Notes: generated by a model from the letters alone, not told the origin. Positions 45,844-54,250 are shown, numbered from the stretch's first letter. The stretch is 64,000 nucleotides of DNA from Lentzea fradiae (GCF_900100955.1 NZ_FNCC01000004.1:248001-312000), one strand, 5' to 3'. Translations and numbers: made by a program.

Positions 45844-46548
45844 ATGCGCCGAGCCGTCCTGTTCCTCCTGCTGATCGCCGTTCCCGCGGTCACGCCGTCC
45901 ATCGCGCAGTGGCGTGGTGACGCCGCCCGCCGGGTCGCGGTCGTCGGCGACCTCGCGACCGCGCGGGACGTCGTCGTGGTCGTGCCGGGGTCCGACGTGG
46001 ACGCCGACAGGTTCGGCCGCACCGTCGGTCGGATGGCGGTGAACCTGTACGAGCAGGCCCACCGCGACGACCTCGCGGTGATCGCCTGGCTCGGGTACCG
46101 GACGCCGCAGGGCCTCGGCGTCGACGCCGTCACGGGCGGGCTGGCCCGTCAGGGTGCCGTCGCGCTGGCGGACTTCGTGCGGGCCCTGGACACCCGCGCC
46201 CGCGTCCACGTCTTCGGCCACAGCTACGGCTCGGTGGTCGTGTCGCTGGCCGCGCCCGAGTTGGACGTCGACACCATCGTGTTCACCGGGAGCCCCGGCG
46301 TGCGGGCGGACTCCGTCGCGGACCTGCGCACACCGGCGGAGGTCGTGGCGATCAGGACGAGCGGCGACTGGATGCGGTTCGTGCCCAGCCTGCGGCTGTT
46401 CGACCTCGGCCACGGCACCGATCCCGCGTCCCCCGGCTTCGGCGCCACCGTGCTGCGCTTCGAGGGCGGCAAGCACGACACCTACTACGAGCCGGGCACC
46501 GCGACGCTGGCCGCGCTCGTCCGCATCGCTTCGGGGGAGAAGCCGTGA
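45844..46548 (+). CDS. alpha/beta hydrolase (DUF1023-like)
   Basis: A 234-residue hydrolase with an N-terminal hydrophobic stretch (residues 3-20, AVLFLLLIAVPAVTPSIA) that may be a signal peptide or anchor. The nucleophile serine is in VHVFGHSYGSVVVSLA; the acid is probably in AIRTSGDWMRFV and the histidine in EGGKHDTYYEP. This order fits the actinobacterial DUF1023 alpha/beta hydrolases. ATG 45844 has TAGCTT 6 nt upstream, so it is probably leaderless. Its stop overlaps the acyltransferase start (GTGA), pointing to a joint role in acyl-group handling. Confidence 0.82.
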   Translation: MRRAVLFLLLIAVPAVTPSIAQWRGDAARRVAVVGDLATARDVVVVVPGSDVDADRFGRTVGRMAVNLYEQAHRDDLAVIAWLGYRTPQGLGVDAVTGGLARQGAVALADFVRALDTRARVHVFGHSYGSVVVSLAAPELDVDTIVFTGSPGVRADSVADLRTPAEVVAIRTSGDWMRFVPSLRLFDLGHGTDPASPGFGATVLRFEGGKHDTYYEPGTATLAALVRIASGEKP

Positions 46549-47567
46549 GGAACCCGTTCATCGACGCAGTGCGGGCCGTCGCCGTCGTCACCGTCGTGCT
46601 CGGACATTGGCTCGTGACGGCGTTGGTCGACACGCCCACTGGCATGTACATCGACAGCCCGTTGCGGCATTTCGCCGCACTGGCACCGGTTTCGTGGGTG
46701 TTGCAGACGCTCGGGCTGTTCTTCTTCGCCGGTGGGTTCGCCGCGGCGCACTCGGCGACTCCGTTCTTCGTCCGGCTGAAGCAACTGGTAGTGCCGACGT
46801 CGTTGGTGCTCGGGGCATGGGCGATCGTCCTTTTCGGACTGGTCCTGCGCGGTGTCGACCAGGGAACGGCGTCCGCCATCGGGTTCCTCGTCGTGTCGCC
46901 GCTGTGGTTCTTCGGCGTGTACCTGGTGCTGCTCGCGCTGACACCGCTGGTGCGCGGGCTGGACGAGCACTCGTGGGGTGTGCTCGTCCCGGTCCTGCTG
47001 GTGCCGGTGCTGCCGTACGCGGTGTGGTGGGCGGTCTGGCAGCTCGGCTACTCGCTGGCGCGCAGGAAGGTGCCCGGTCCGCCGCTGCTGCTGGCCGGTG
47101 CGGCCGGGTACGCGGTGCTGACGACGTTCGGCGGCTACCCGGTGTCTGCGGTCGGCATCCCGGGAGAAGCGGTGTCGAACCTCAACCCGCCCAACTACGC
47201 GACGCTCGCGCTGGCGTTCGCGCAGATCGGCCTGGTGCTCACGATCGCGCCCGTGCTGACCAGGGCCGGGACGGCGAAACCCGTGGTGTGGCTGAACAAG
47301 CGCGCACTGGGGATCTTCCTGTCGCACCAGAGCGCGCTGGTCACCGTGACGCTGGCGCTCAGCGCGTGGGGACCACTGCCGGGACTCCAGCAGCCACCAG
47401 ACCATCCGGGCTGGGTGTGGCAGCGGGTGCTGTGGCTGCCGGTGTGCGCGGCAGTGACCTGGGGATGGCTGCGAGCACTGCGAGCCCGATCGCCACGGCG
47501 TGCAGCGCCACCACCGCCGGAGCCGGGTTCAGCGCCAGCATCGGAGGCACGCACGCCAGCGCCGTGA
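46545..47567 (+). CDS. membrane acyltransferase (acyltransferase 3 family)
   Basis: A 340-residue integral membrane protein with about ten helices. The hallmark histidine of the family is present near the N-terminus (VRAVAVVTVVLGHWLV, with Arg ten residues before His) and LGLFFFAGGFAAAHS follows. These enzymes O-acylate lipids, sugars or antibiotics. It is coupled to the preceding alpha/beta hydrolase. Its last 209 bp overlap the 3' end of the opposite-strand fusion gene at 47359-49374; both reading frames look genuine. The C-terminal tail is Pro/Ala-rich and probably dispensable. Confidence 0.85.
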   Translation: MRNPFIDAVRAVAVVTVVLGHWLVTALVDTPTGMYIDSPLRHFAALAPVSWVLQTLGLFFFAGGFAAAHSATPFFVRLKQLVVPTSLVLGAWAIVLFGLVLRGVDQGTASAIGFLVVSPLWFFGVYLVLLALTPLVRGLDEHSWGVLVPVLLVPVLPYAVWWAVWQLGYSLARRKVPGPPLLLAGAAGYAVLTTFGGYPVSAVGIPGEAVSNLNPPNYATLALAFAQIGLVLTIAPVLTRAGTAKPVVWLNKRALGIFLSHQSALVTVTLALSAWGPLPGLQQPPDHPGWVWQRVLWLPVCAAVTWGWLRALRARSPRRAAPPPPEPGSAPASEARTPAP

Positions 47568-49374
47568 GCAGCCACGGCAACCGCGTGTCGCAGCTGCCGG
47601 TGCGTGCCGTGTGCACCAGGTACCAGCCGAGCAGGAGGTGGATGACGTTCTGCAGCGGGTCGACCGGCAGCAGCACCAGCACGCCGTCGCCGAGGAACCC
47701 GCTCACCACGAACCCGAGCACGCCGAGCACGCCGAACGCCACGCCCGCCGCCGTCGCGAGCCGGGTCCGGTGCGACTCGTGCGCGAGCAGCGGGAACCGG
47801 ACCAGCCGCCGTTCGAACCGGTGGAAGACGAGGGTGAGCGGCACGAGGGCGAGCACCAGCCAGAACGGCGCGTCGGTGAGCCCGAGCACCCCGACCAGCG
47901 CGCCCACGCCCGCGAGGTACGCCAGGTACACCGTCATCGGCGCCCGCCGGGCGAAGTCGACGACGTGCCACGACCGGCCGCTCAGCCACGCCGTCACCCG
48001 CTCCCGCGCCAGCAGAGCGAGGCAGACCTGGGCGACGCCGAGCACCATCATTGAGCGCGGGTAGTCGCTGAAGAACACCAGCGCCGGCACCGTGATCGCG
48101 CCCAGCGCCGCCAGCACCCGCCGCGACACCTGCCGCACCGTGCCGTCCGCGTAGAAGAACCCGAGCTGCTGCATCAGCAGCGCCCCGACCACCAGGTTCG
48201 CGTACCCGCCGGTCTTCCAGTCCGTCGACGTGCGCGCGACCTCGACCATCAGCGTCAGCAGCATCAGCACGAACGGCGTGGTGCGGCGGAAGTTGCGGTG
48301 CAGCCACGCGGCGGCGGGCGTGGCGGCCACCGCGAGCAGGTAGAGGGCGAGGAACCACAGCGGGTGCGTGATCAACCGGCTGTACGCCTCGACCTTGACG
48401 TCGAGCAGGTTCAGCCCCGCGAACAGCACCACCCACAGCAGCACGAACGCGAGCACCGGCCGCATCAGCCACGACGTCCGGCTCGACACCCAGCACCCGA
48501 AACCGCCCTGGTGAGCCTGCCAGCTGCGCAGGTTCGCGTGCCCGCCCGCGAAGAAGAACAACGGCACCGCTTGCAGCGCCCACAGCCACGGCGTGCCGAC
48601 GTCCTTGAGGTGCGCGAGCGTCGCCACCGTCTCACCCAGGACCAGCAGGGCGAGGCTGAACAGCCGCAGGAACGTCGCGTACCGGTCCTGCTCGACGGGG
48701 GCGGTCGCCGCCGGAAGCTCGCCGCGCTTGCGGCCGTGTAGGCGGGCCAGCAGGAGGAACACCACGACCGCGCTGCCGAACGCCCAGGCGACGACCGGCT
48801 CGTGACCGGGCGGCCCCCAGCGCTGGCGCCACGAGTTGAACTTCAGCCCCATCGCGTAGGTCGCGGCCACCGCGTGACAGCTCTGCTCGGCACCCCGCGG
48901 GTTGGTCCGGCACTGCGCGTGCAGGTCGGTCGTCAGGCGGTCGTCCAGCGCCTTGCGGGCCGCCGGTCCGAGCGGTTCGCCCTTGTGGTCGGCGTAGCGC
49001 AGCAGGTCGTAGCCCAGGTCGTGGGCCCGGCAGGCCGTGCTGAAGTCCCACTCCGTGTCACCGGCCGGGCCGGAGCAGCCGCCGGAGAGGTCCACCACCC
49101 GCAGGGTGCCGTCCGGGGCCGTGACCGTCTTCGGGTCTCGGCCCATCTCCTCGGCGAAGTCAGGGGGGAGGTTCACGTACGGGTCGTGGGTGGCCGAGGG
49201 CGCGGCGAACGCCTCCACCGCGTTGGCTGCCGCGATCACGTCCGGGCTGGGAGGTGTGCCCGTGTCGCCCGTGGCCGGGCGGGAGGCGACCACCCCGCAG
49301 ACGAACACGGCGAGCGTGATCACCGTGAACCTGAACCAGGCGGGGAGCCGGAGGAGGAGTTTGCGCGCGCCCAT
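47359..49374 (-). CDS. phospholipase A2 domain fused to a membrane acyltransferase-like domain
   Basis: A 671-residue protein. TM1 (about 13-31) is followed by an extracytoplasmic prokaryotic PLA2-type domain, residues 90-190: the active-site motif CRAHDLGYDLL (His118, Asp119) and cysteines 100, 115, 155 and 166. A second TM (about 195-212) leads into a ten-helix domain similar to the adjacent acyltransferase 3 protein (VPLFFFAGGHANL). The family's conserved histidine is Glu here (LLVLGETVATL against VVLGHWLV in the neighbour), so transfer activity is doubtful. The end has a LLPVDPLQNVIHLLLGW segment similar to DUF4383 proteins. A role in membrane-lipid cleavage or remodelling is inferred. 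Confidence 0.82.
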   Translation of the reverse strand: MGARKLLLRLPAWFRFTVITLAVFVCGVVASRPATGDTGTPPSPDVIAAANAVEAFAAPSATHDPYVNLPPDFAEEMGRDPKTVTAPDGTLRVVDLSGGCSGPAGDTEWDFSTACRAHDLGYDLLRYADHKGEPLGPAARKALDDRLTTDLHAQCRTNPRGAEQSCHAVAATYAMGLKFNSWRQRWGPPGHEPVVAWAFGSAVVVFLLLARLHGRKRGELPAATAPVEQDRYATFLRLFSLALLVLGETVATLAHLKDVGTPWLWALQAVPLFFFAGGHANLRSWQAHQGGFGCWVSSRTSWLMRPVLAFVLLWVVLFAGLNLLDVKVEAYSRLITHPLWFLALYLLAVAATPAAAWLHRNFRRTTPFVLMLLTLMVEVARTSTDWKTGGYANLVVGALLMQQLGFFYADGTVRQVSRRVLAALGAITVPALVFFSDYPRSMMVLGVAQVCLALLARERVTAWLSGRSWHVVDFARRAPMTVYLAYLAGVGALVGVLGLTDAPFWLVLALVPLTLVFHRFERRLVRFPLLAHESHRTRLATAAGVAFGVLGVLGFVVSGFLGDGVLVLLPVDPLQNVIHLLLGWYLVHTARTGSCDTRLPWLLTALACVPPMLALNPAPAVVALHAVAIGLAVLAAIPRSLPRTPAATAPAATPSPDGLVAAGVPAVVPTR

Positions 49375-49488
49375 TGGTCGGGGAGGTTACGGAAGGGTCT
49401 CGGGCGGCCGCCAGTTCGCCAGGTCAGGGGCGTGCCATCAGTCGATCGGCGGATGCCGTGACACGGTCTGCCACGGCGGCGGCTCGCG

Positions 49489-50478
49489 TCACGGAGGCGA
49501 CACCAGCTCGATCGAGAACTCCTGGTCGGCTGCTCCGGAACAGCGCCCTTGCACCACTTCGGCACCGGCCTCGGTGTCCTGGTCACGCAGACTCAGGCAC
49601 TGGTCGGTGACCACGGGACGGATCCGGAAACGTCCCGCCGCCGAAGGACCGTGCGGCTCGACCCTGAACTGCTGGGCGGTGTTGTCGCCGGCGCAGTCGT
49701 CGCGAGGTTCGAGCAGGTCACGGCCCGGTCCGTCGAGCAGGACGGTGAGGCAGCCGATGCCGTACTCGGGGTGGTGCCACTGGATCTGCACCACGTCGTC
49801 GCCCAGCGGCTCGACGAACACCCGCGGCAGGACGGCGTCCGCGCAGACCTGTTGGGCCGCGACCGCGGTGGCGTAACGCCCGGTCCGGTCCCTGCCCTCG
49901 GTCAGGCACAGCTCAGGTGTCCTGCCGGGGTGGATGCGAGCCCAGCTGCCGACGGCCCGGACGGCCAGACCCGTCACCGGCTGCGCCGACGGCGGCGGCG
50001 GAGGCGCGGACGTGCCGACCACGCTGGTGACACCCAAGGTGCCCGCGACGCCGATGCCCGTCGCGGCGAGCAGGCTCGCCGCCCGGCGCCAGCGCGGGGA
50101 GCGCGGCGGGAGACCCTCGTCGGCGGCCTCGTCTCGATCGTCGCCGTCCTGGTCGCCGGTCTGCACGGGGTTCTCGGTCGCGATGCGGCGGCGGACGTCG
50201 AGCCACTGGCGCACCTCCTCGTCGCCGAGCCCGCACGCGCGGGTGAACACCTCGACGAACCACTCCTTCGGCAGCGTGGCCCGGCCGAGGGTGGTCGCGA
50301 TCGTGCTGGCGGGGAACCTGGTCGCGTGCGCTGACGCCTTTCCCTCGATCTGCCGATAGGTCAGCCCGGACCACGTCCGCAGGGCCCGCAGCTCCGCCGT
50401 GAACTCCGAAGGGGTGCGGGCCTGGGGCCGCGGTGCGTCCACCGGCGGCCCGGCCGAGCCTCCGCCTCCATGATCCAT
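49489..50478 (-). CDS. membrane-anchored HTH protein with extracytoplasmic lectin-like domain
   Basis: A 329-residue protein. Residues about 20-95 are a helix-turn-helix of the actinomycete XRE type (ELRALRTWSGLTYRQIEGKA, STIATTLGRATLPKEWFVEV). An acidic linker and one membrane helix (about 131-153, AASLLAATGIGVAGTLGVTS) follow. The outer part of about 175 residues has paired cysteines and a ricin-B-like ending (DQCLSLRDQDTEAGAEVVQG, then ADQEFSIEL). This suits a one-component transmembrane regulator or a sugar-sensing protein. A GTTCGGAAC motif in its upstream region recurs before the secreted-protein gene at 51931-52308. Confidence 0.78.
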   Translation of the reverse strand: MDHGGGGSAGPPVDAPRPQARTPSEFTAELRALRTWSGLTYRQIEGKASAHATRFPASTIATTLGRATLPKEWFVEVFTRACGLGDEEVRQWLDVRRRIATENPVQTGDQDGDDRDEAADEGLPPRSPRWRRAASLLAATGIGVAGTLGVTSVVGTSAPPPPPSAQPVTGLAVRAVGSWARIHPGRTPELCLTEGRDRTGRYATAVAAQQVCADAVLPRVFVEPLGDDVVQIQWHHPEYGIGCLTVLLDGPGRDLLEPRDDCAGDNTAQQFRVEPHGPSAAGRFRIRPVVTDQCLSLRDQDTEAGAEVVQGRCSGAADQEFSIELVSPP

Positions 50479-50551
50479 CAGCTCAGGATGGTGGATCGGC
50501 GGCCGGCCGTGCGACCGCTGATCAGGAGACCGGCACTGCGCCGTTCAGGTC

Positions 50552-50584
50552 TGTTCGGCCCTGTCCGAGCAGCGTTCGGAACAC
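50552..50584. promoter_or_regulatory. TTCGG-containing motifs upstream of the membrane HTH gene
   Basis: TGTTCGG (50552-50558) and GTTCGGAACAC (50574-50584) lie 75-105 bp before the HTH gene start, in the short gap behind the zincin gene. The same core (TGTTCGGAACA) occurs at 52409-52419. Confidence 0.45.
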
Positions 50585-50635
50585 GTCCCGCCCACCGGGG
50601 AGCCGCCCACCGGTTCCCCGGCGGGCGGCTCCCGG

Positions 50636-51772
50636 CTACCACCAGGTGGCGGTGCAGCCGGACTTCGCCGCGGCGTTGCCCTCGCAGAGCTTGAACTCGA
50701 TCGAGTCGTTGTGCTCCACGGTGATGTGGGCGGCCGAACCGCGCTGCACGCCGGATGGTGGCACGTACCGGACGCCGTTCGGAGTGCGCACCGCGAGCAC
50801 GGCCGAGAAGAACGGGCTGCTCGTGTTCGTCACGATCTTCGCCTTCGCCGTCCACTCGCCGGTGGGCAGCTGGTACTTGGTCACGTAGGCGGTCGCCCCG
50901 GCCCTGGCGGTGGTGATGGTCTTGCTCCCCGTGTACACCGGTGCCATCGCACTGGAGGACAGGAACGGACTCCTGGCGACGTTCGCGTTCGGGTTGTTCG
51001 CCAGCCAGGTGCCGGCCGGGGGATCGGTGTTGAAGTAGTCGTCGTTGTTGCAGTCGACGAGGTCCTGCTCGCTCGACTTGGGACACAGCTCTTGCAGCGG
51101 GTACGTGCCGGGCTTGTCGTCATCGTCGTAGCACATGATGTCGGCGTCGTCCCAGCAGTGACCACCGGGAGTGCCGTGCGGCGCGTTCGGGCTCACCGCG
51201 CCCAGCGCGTGCAGCAGTTCGTGTCCGGCGGCGTTCCACTCCCAGCAGCCCGCGCCGACCATGGACCACGACGGACCGGCCGTGAGGGTTCCGCCGGACG
51301 CCAGGCCGCAGAAGGCGGTCGTCTGCAAGAAGATCAGGTACTTGCGGTCGGCGCTGTTGTACCCGCGCGACGAGAGGTCCTTCCGCACGGAGTCGTAGTC
51401 CATGATGTTCGTGGTGGACGACAGGACGACGTTGTCGATCCTGGGCGAGCAGTCGGTGTTGCCGACGTAGCGGATCTTCCGCGAGCCTCCCGTCCGCAAC
51501 GCCGAGCGCTGGACGGCGGAGTTGATCTCGGCGGACATGGTCTCGATCTTGGGCGCCATCTCGGCGTAGCGGTCGGCGCCTGCGGGCGAGCGCACGTAGA
51601 GGAGCTGGACCTGCTTGGTGCCGTCCTCACAGGCGGCGGCTACCGGGACGGCCGCCTGGCTGGTGACTCCGCCGGTGTCAGCAGAGACGGGAGCACCTAC
51701 ACCCGTCAGGCCGGTCGCCACCACGAAGCCGGCCATCACCGCCGCCGTCCTGCGGAGCAAAGTCGATCTCAT
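50636..51772 (-). CDS. secreted zincin-like metalloprotease (predicted)
   Basis: A 378-residue exported protein with a signal peptide (MRSTLLRRTAAVMAGFVVAT, cleaved near residue 31). The zinc motif is HELLHALG (His184, Glu185, His188) with a likely third ligand His199 and a Met-turn-like DIMCYD at 211-216. The spacing is longer than the metzincin HExxHxxGxxH. Several cysteine pairs are present. The C-terminal 130 residues form a beta-rich domain ending in CTATWW. ATG 51772 follows GGGGGAAAACG. I do not recognise a named family; protease activity is predicted from the motif only. Confidence 0.75.
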   Translation of the reverse strand: MRSTLLRRTAAVMAGFVVATGLTGVGAPVSADTGGVTSQAAVPVAAACEDGTKQVQLLYVRSPAGADRYAEMAPKIETMSAEINSAVQRSALRTGGSRKIRYVGNTDCSPRIDNVVLSSTTNIMDYDSVRKDLSSRGYNSADRKYLIFLQTTAFCGLASGGTLTAGPSWSMVGAGCWEWNAAGHELLHALGAVSPNAPHGTPGGHCWDDADIMCYDDDDKPGTYPLQELCPKSSEQDLVDCNNDDYFNTDPPAGTWLANNPNANVARSPFLSSSAMAPVYTGSKTITTARAGATAYVTKYQLPTGEWTAKAKIVTNTSSPFFSAVLAVRTPNGVRYVPPSGVQRGSAAHITVEHNDSIEFKLCEGNAAAKSGCTATWW

Positions 51773-51930
51773 CGTTTTCCCCCAATGTGACTTCCTGGTC
51801 GCGGGCGATCGTTTTCCGCGGTCAGCCGGGCGGCCTTCCTCTCTCGCCCGCGACGTCGATTTCCGTTCGGTCGCGATTCGTGTTCGCCGCTCGTGGTGGC
51901 GCACCGGACGGTGCGCCACCACGTCGCGGA

Positions 51931-52308
51931 TCACCACCAGCTCGTGCAACCGCCCAACAGGTCGTTGCACACCCGGAACAGGACCTCGTCCCGGTCGTAG
52001 TACCGGCCGGACCACGCCGAGGGATCGATCTTGCGTCCGTCCTCACGCCGCTGGAGGTAGGTGCCGCCCGGCAGGTCGGAGGGGCCTTCGGGGCCCCAGC
52101 TGCCGTCGTAGTCGTTGCCGTCCCAGTTCCAGGTCTTGCAGAAGTACACCTCCCCACTGCCCATGTAGAAGGTCGTGCACGCCCGCGCCAGCACCCCCAC
52201 CTCGCCGTCAGGCTTCGCTGACGCGGTGGCGCCCGTGCCCGCCACAGCCGTCATCGCGACAAGACTCGCAGTGAACACCGCTGATTTGCGGAGCAGCGAT
52301 TTCGTCAC
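51931..52308 (-). CDS. small secreted cysteine-containing protein
   Basis: A 125-residue protein with signal peptide (residues 1-32, ending ATASA) and a mature part of about 93 residues. It has four cysteines (ACTTFYMGSGEVYFCKTWNW, VCNDLLGGCTSWW) and is rich in Trp, Gly and Asp. GTG 52308 follows GGGGAGAACT, which sets the start over longer frames. It ends in GCTSWW; the neighbouring zincin protein ends in GCTATWW. No family is recognised. It may be an antimicrobial, inhibitor or cell-wall protein. Confidence 0.75.
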   Translation of the reverse strand: MTKSLLRKSAVFTASLVAMTAVAGTGATASAKPDGEVGVLARACTTFYMGSGEVYFCKTWNWDGNDYDGSWGPEGPSDLPGGTYLQRREDGRKIDPSAWSGRYYDRDEVLFRVCNDLLGGCTSWW

Positions 52309-52387
52309 AGTTCTCCCCCTGGTGAACTTGCCGAGAATTGGCGATTTCGAACGTAGCAGCAACTCGGAAGCATTGCGGAAAAAATCG

Positions 52388-52440
52388 ACGTTCGAATGCG
52401 TTCGAGCGTGTTCGGAACAGACTCGAACGTGCTCCGAACG
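52388..52440. promoter_or_regulatory. cluster of TTCGA/TTCGG half-sites upstream of the small secreted protein gene
   Basis: Within 53 bp there are ACGTTCGAA (52388-52396), CGTTCGAG (52399-52406), the palindrome TGTTCGGAACA (52409-52419), CTCGAACG (52422-52429) and CCGAACG (52434-52440). CGTTCGAG and CTCGAACG form a perfect inverted repeat around the palindrome. The cluster is 80-130 bp upstream of the GTG at 52308. Confidence 0.55.
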
Positions 52441-52555
52441 CCTCGATTCGCTTGTTTCGCCTGCGGGGGAGAGGTGGTGCCGAACAGAGCGGGAAGCCGG
52501 CCGCCGTTCTCGGTCAGGCGTCCGATCGTCCGCGCCTCGACGGCTTCCCGGCCGG

Positions 52556-53128
52556 TCAGGAAGGCACTGCGGCTGGTGCCAGCGAGGCGAGCGCCATGCG
52601 GGTCAGCAGCGCCGCCATCTGGTCGCGGTCGAGGTGGGCGCTGTGCGGGGTGGAGTTGATCAGGCCGAACACCGCGTGTGCTGCCGCTCGCGCGGTGGGC
52701 TCGTCGAAGTCCGTGACGGTCCGGCGGATGGTGTCCACCCAGACCTCCACGTAGCGGCGTTGGAGGGCTCGCACCCGGCGGCGGTCCGGGTCGGTGAGGT
52801 TGGCCAGGTTGCGGGCCTGGACCGTGATCAGGGCCGGGTCGTCCAAGGCGAAGTCGACGTGCCAGCCGACCAGTTCGCGCAGCGCCTCGTCGGGGGAGGC
52901 GGCCGCGTCCACCCTGCGCTGGCCGCCGTCCAGGAGGCGCTCGGAGATCGACGTCAGCATCTCGCCGAGCATCGCGTCCTTGCTGCGGAAGTGGCGGTAC
53001 AGGGCCGGGCCGGAGATGCCCACGGCCGCGCCGATGTCGTCGATGCCCACCCCGTGGAAGCCGTGCCGGGCGAAGAGCTCGGCCGCGGCGTTGAGGATCT
53101 GGTCCCGGCGTGAGGGTTTCTCGGCCAC
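52556..53128 (-). CDS. TetR-family regulator (acyl-CoA carboxylase-linked type)
   Basis: A 190-residue TetR protein: RRDQILNAAAELFARHGFHG, then GIDDIGAAVGISGPALYRHF is the helix-turn-helix. The C-terminal domain resembles the TetR group found beside acyl-CoA carboxylase operons in actinomycetes. GTG 53128 has TAACCT 6 nt upstream, so it is probably leaderless. It is divergent from a GDSL hydrolase gene and 1.1 kb from the accD-like operon, whose promoter carries a strong palindrome. I infer that it controls branched-chain or fatty acyl-CoA breakdown. Confidence 0.88.
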   Translation of the reverse strand: MAEKPSRRDQILNAAAELFARHGFHGVGIDDIGAAVGISGPALYRHFRSKDAMLGEMLTSISERLLDGGQRRVDAAASPDEALRELVGWHVDFALDDPALITVQARNLANLTDPDRRRVRALQRRYVEVWVDTIRRTVTDFDEPTARAAAHAVFGLINSTPHSAHLDRDQMAALLTRMALASLAPAAVPS

Positions 53129-53342
53129 GGGAGGAGGTTAGCAGCCGTTCACATGGGGCCGGGGGGTGGAAAGCGGCGGGCGCTCGAGGTGCGGGAGGTC
53201 GATCGTCGTCCACCGATGGGAGGAATTCCCCGGGGTGCGGCCGCGGATCGTTGACTCTTGACCAATACTTCACACAGGTCTTACTGCTGGGCAACGATGT
53301 GCTCGCACTGCATCACCCCTGCGGCCCCCTCGGGAGTCTTCG

Positions 53343-54125
53343 ATGCGTCCTGCTCATTTCCTCGGCTCGGTGGTCGCTGCCGCCGCGGCCGTCATCGCGC
53401 TCGCCAACCCCGCCAGCGCGGCAGCCGTCAACTACGTGGCTCTCGGCGACTCGTACGCCTCGGGTCTCGGCACCGGCAGTTACGACAACAGCAGCTGCAA
53501 GCGCGGTCCGCTCGCCTACCCGGCCCTGTACGCGGCGGCGACAGCTCCCGCGAGCTTCAAGTCCGCCGCCTGCTCGGGTGCTCGGACCAGTGACGTCATC
53601 TCGCAGGCGAACAACAACCTGACGTCGTCCACCAACCTGGTCACGGTGCAGGTCGGCGGCAACGACGCCGGGTTCACCGACGTCATCACCACCTGCACGC
53701 TCGGGTCCGAGCAGGACTGCGTCAACCGGGTGAACACGGCCAAGAACTACGCCGCGAACACGCTTCCCGGCCTGCTCAACAACGTCTACGGCACGATCAA
53801 GGCCAAGTCGCCGTCGGCTCGGGTGGTCGTGCTCGGCTACCCGCGCATCTACAAGGTGCCCGGCTCGTGCGCCGTCGGGCTGAGCGACACGAAGCGGGCC
53901 GCGATCAACTCCGGCAGCGACGCGCTGCACGCCACCATCAGTGCGCGGGCGGCTGCCGCCGGCTTCACCTACGTCGACGTGCGCGGCGTGTTCACCGGGC
54001 ACGAGATCTGCTCGTCGAGCTGGTGGCTGAACAGTCTGAGCTGGCCGGTCGACGAGTCGTACCACCCGAACCGCGCCGGTCACAGCAGCGGGTACCTGCC
54101 CGCGCTGCGGGGCGTGCTGGGCTGA
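53343..54125 (+). CDS. secreted SGNH/GDSL-family hydrolase
   Basis: A 260-residue exported esterase. The signal peptide covers about residues 1-27 (ending PASAAA). Block I is YVALGDSYASG with the catalytic Ser, block III VGGNDAGF, and block V SYHPNRAG with the His. Six cysteines are placed as in the Streptomyces extracellular phospholipase/lipase group. Its neighbours are a divergent TetR gene and the acyl-CoA operon, so release of fatty acids for breakdown is a reasonable guess. Distantly related to 34571-35440. Confidence 0.93.
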   Translation: MRPAHFLGSVVAAAAAVIALANPASAAAVNYVALGDSYASGLGTGSYDNSSCKRGPLAYPALYAAATAPASFKSAACSGARTSDVISQANNNLTSSTNLVTVQVGGNDAGFTDVITTCTLGSEQDCVNRVNTAKNYAANTLPGLLNNVYGTIKAKSPSARVVVLGYPRIYKVPGSCAVGLSDTKRAAINSGSDALHATISARAAAAGFTYVDVRGVFTGHEICSSSWWLNSLSWPVDESYHPNRAGHSSGYLPALRGVLG

Positions 54126-54211
54126 GTCATTCCGGAACGTGGGAGTGCCTGAAAGGTAGGGTGACCTGCGTTCGGGCCGCTCTCCACCGGAGCTGGTGGA
54201 CCTTCAGGTGA

Positions 54212-54250
54212 GCGGGCGTTAACATCAAGACGTTAACGCCCGCTAACCTG
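54212..54250 (+). promoter_or_regulatory. 12-bp perfect inverted repeat upstream of the acyl-CoA carboxylase operon
   Basis: GCGGGCGTTAAC (54212-54223) and GTTAACGCCCGC (54232-54243) form a perfect inverted repeat with 8 bp between. CGCTAACC (54241-54248) overlaps the right arm and adds a third TAAC half-site. It ends about 15 bp before ATG 54264, so binding would block the operon. The TetR protein at 52556-53128 is the best candidate ligand. Confidence 0.8.
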
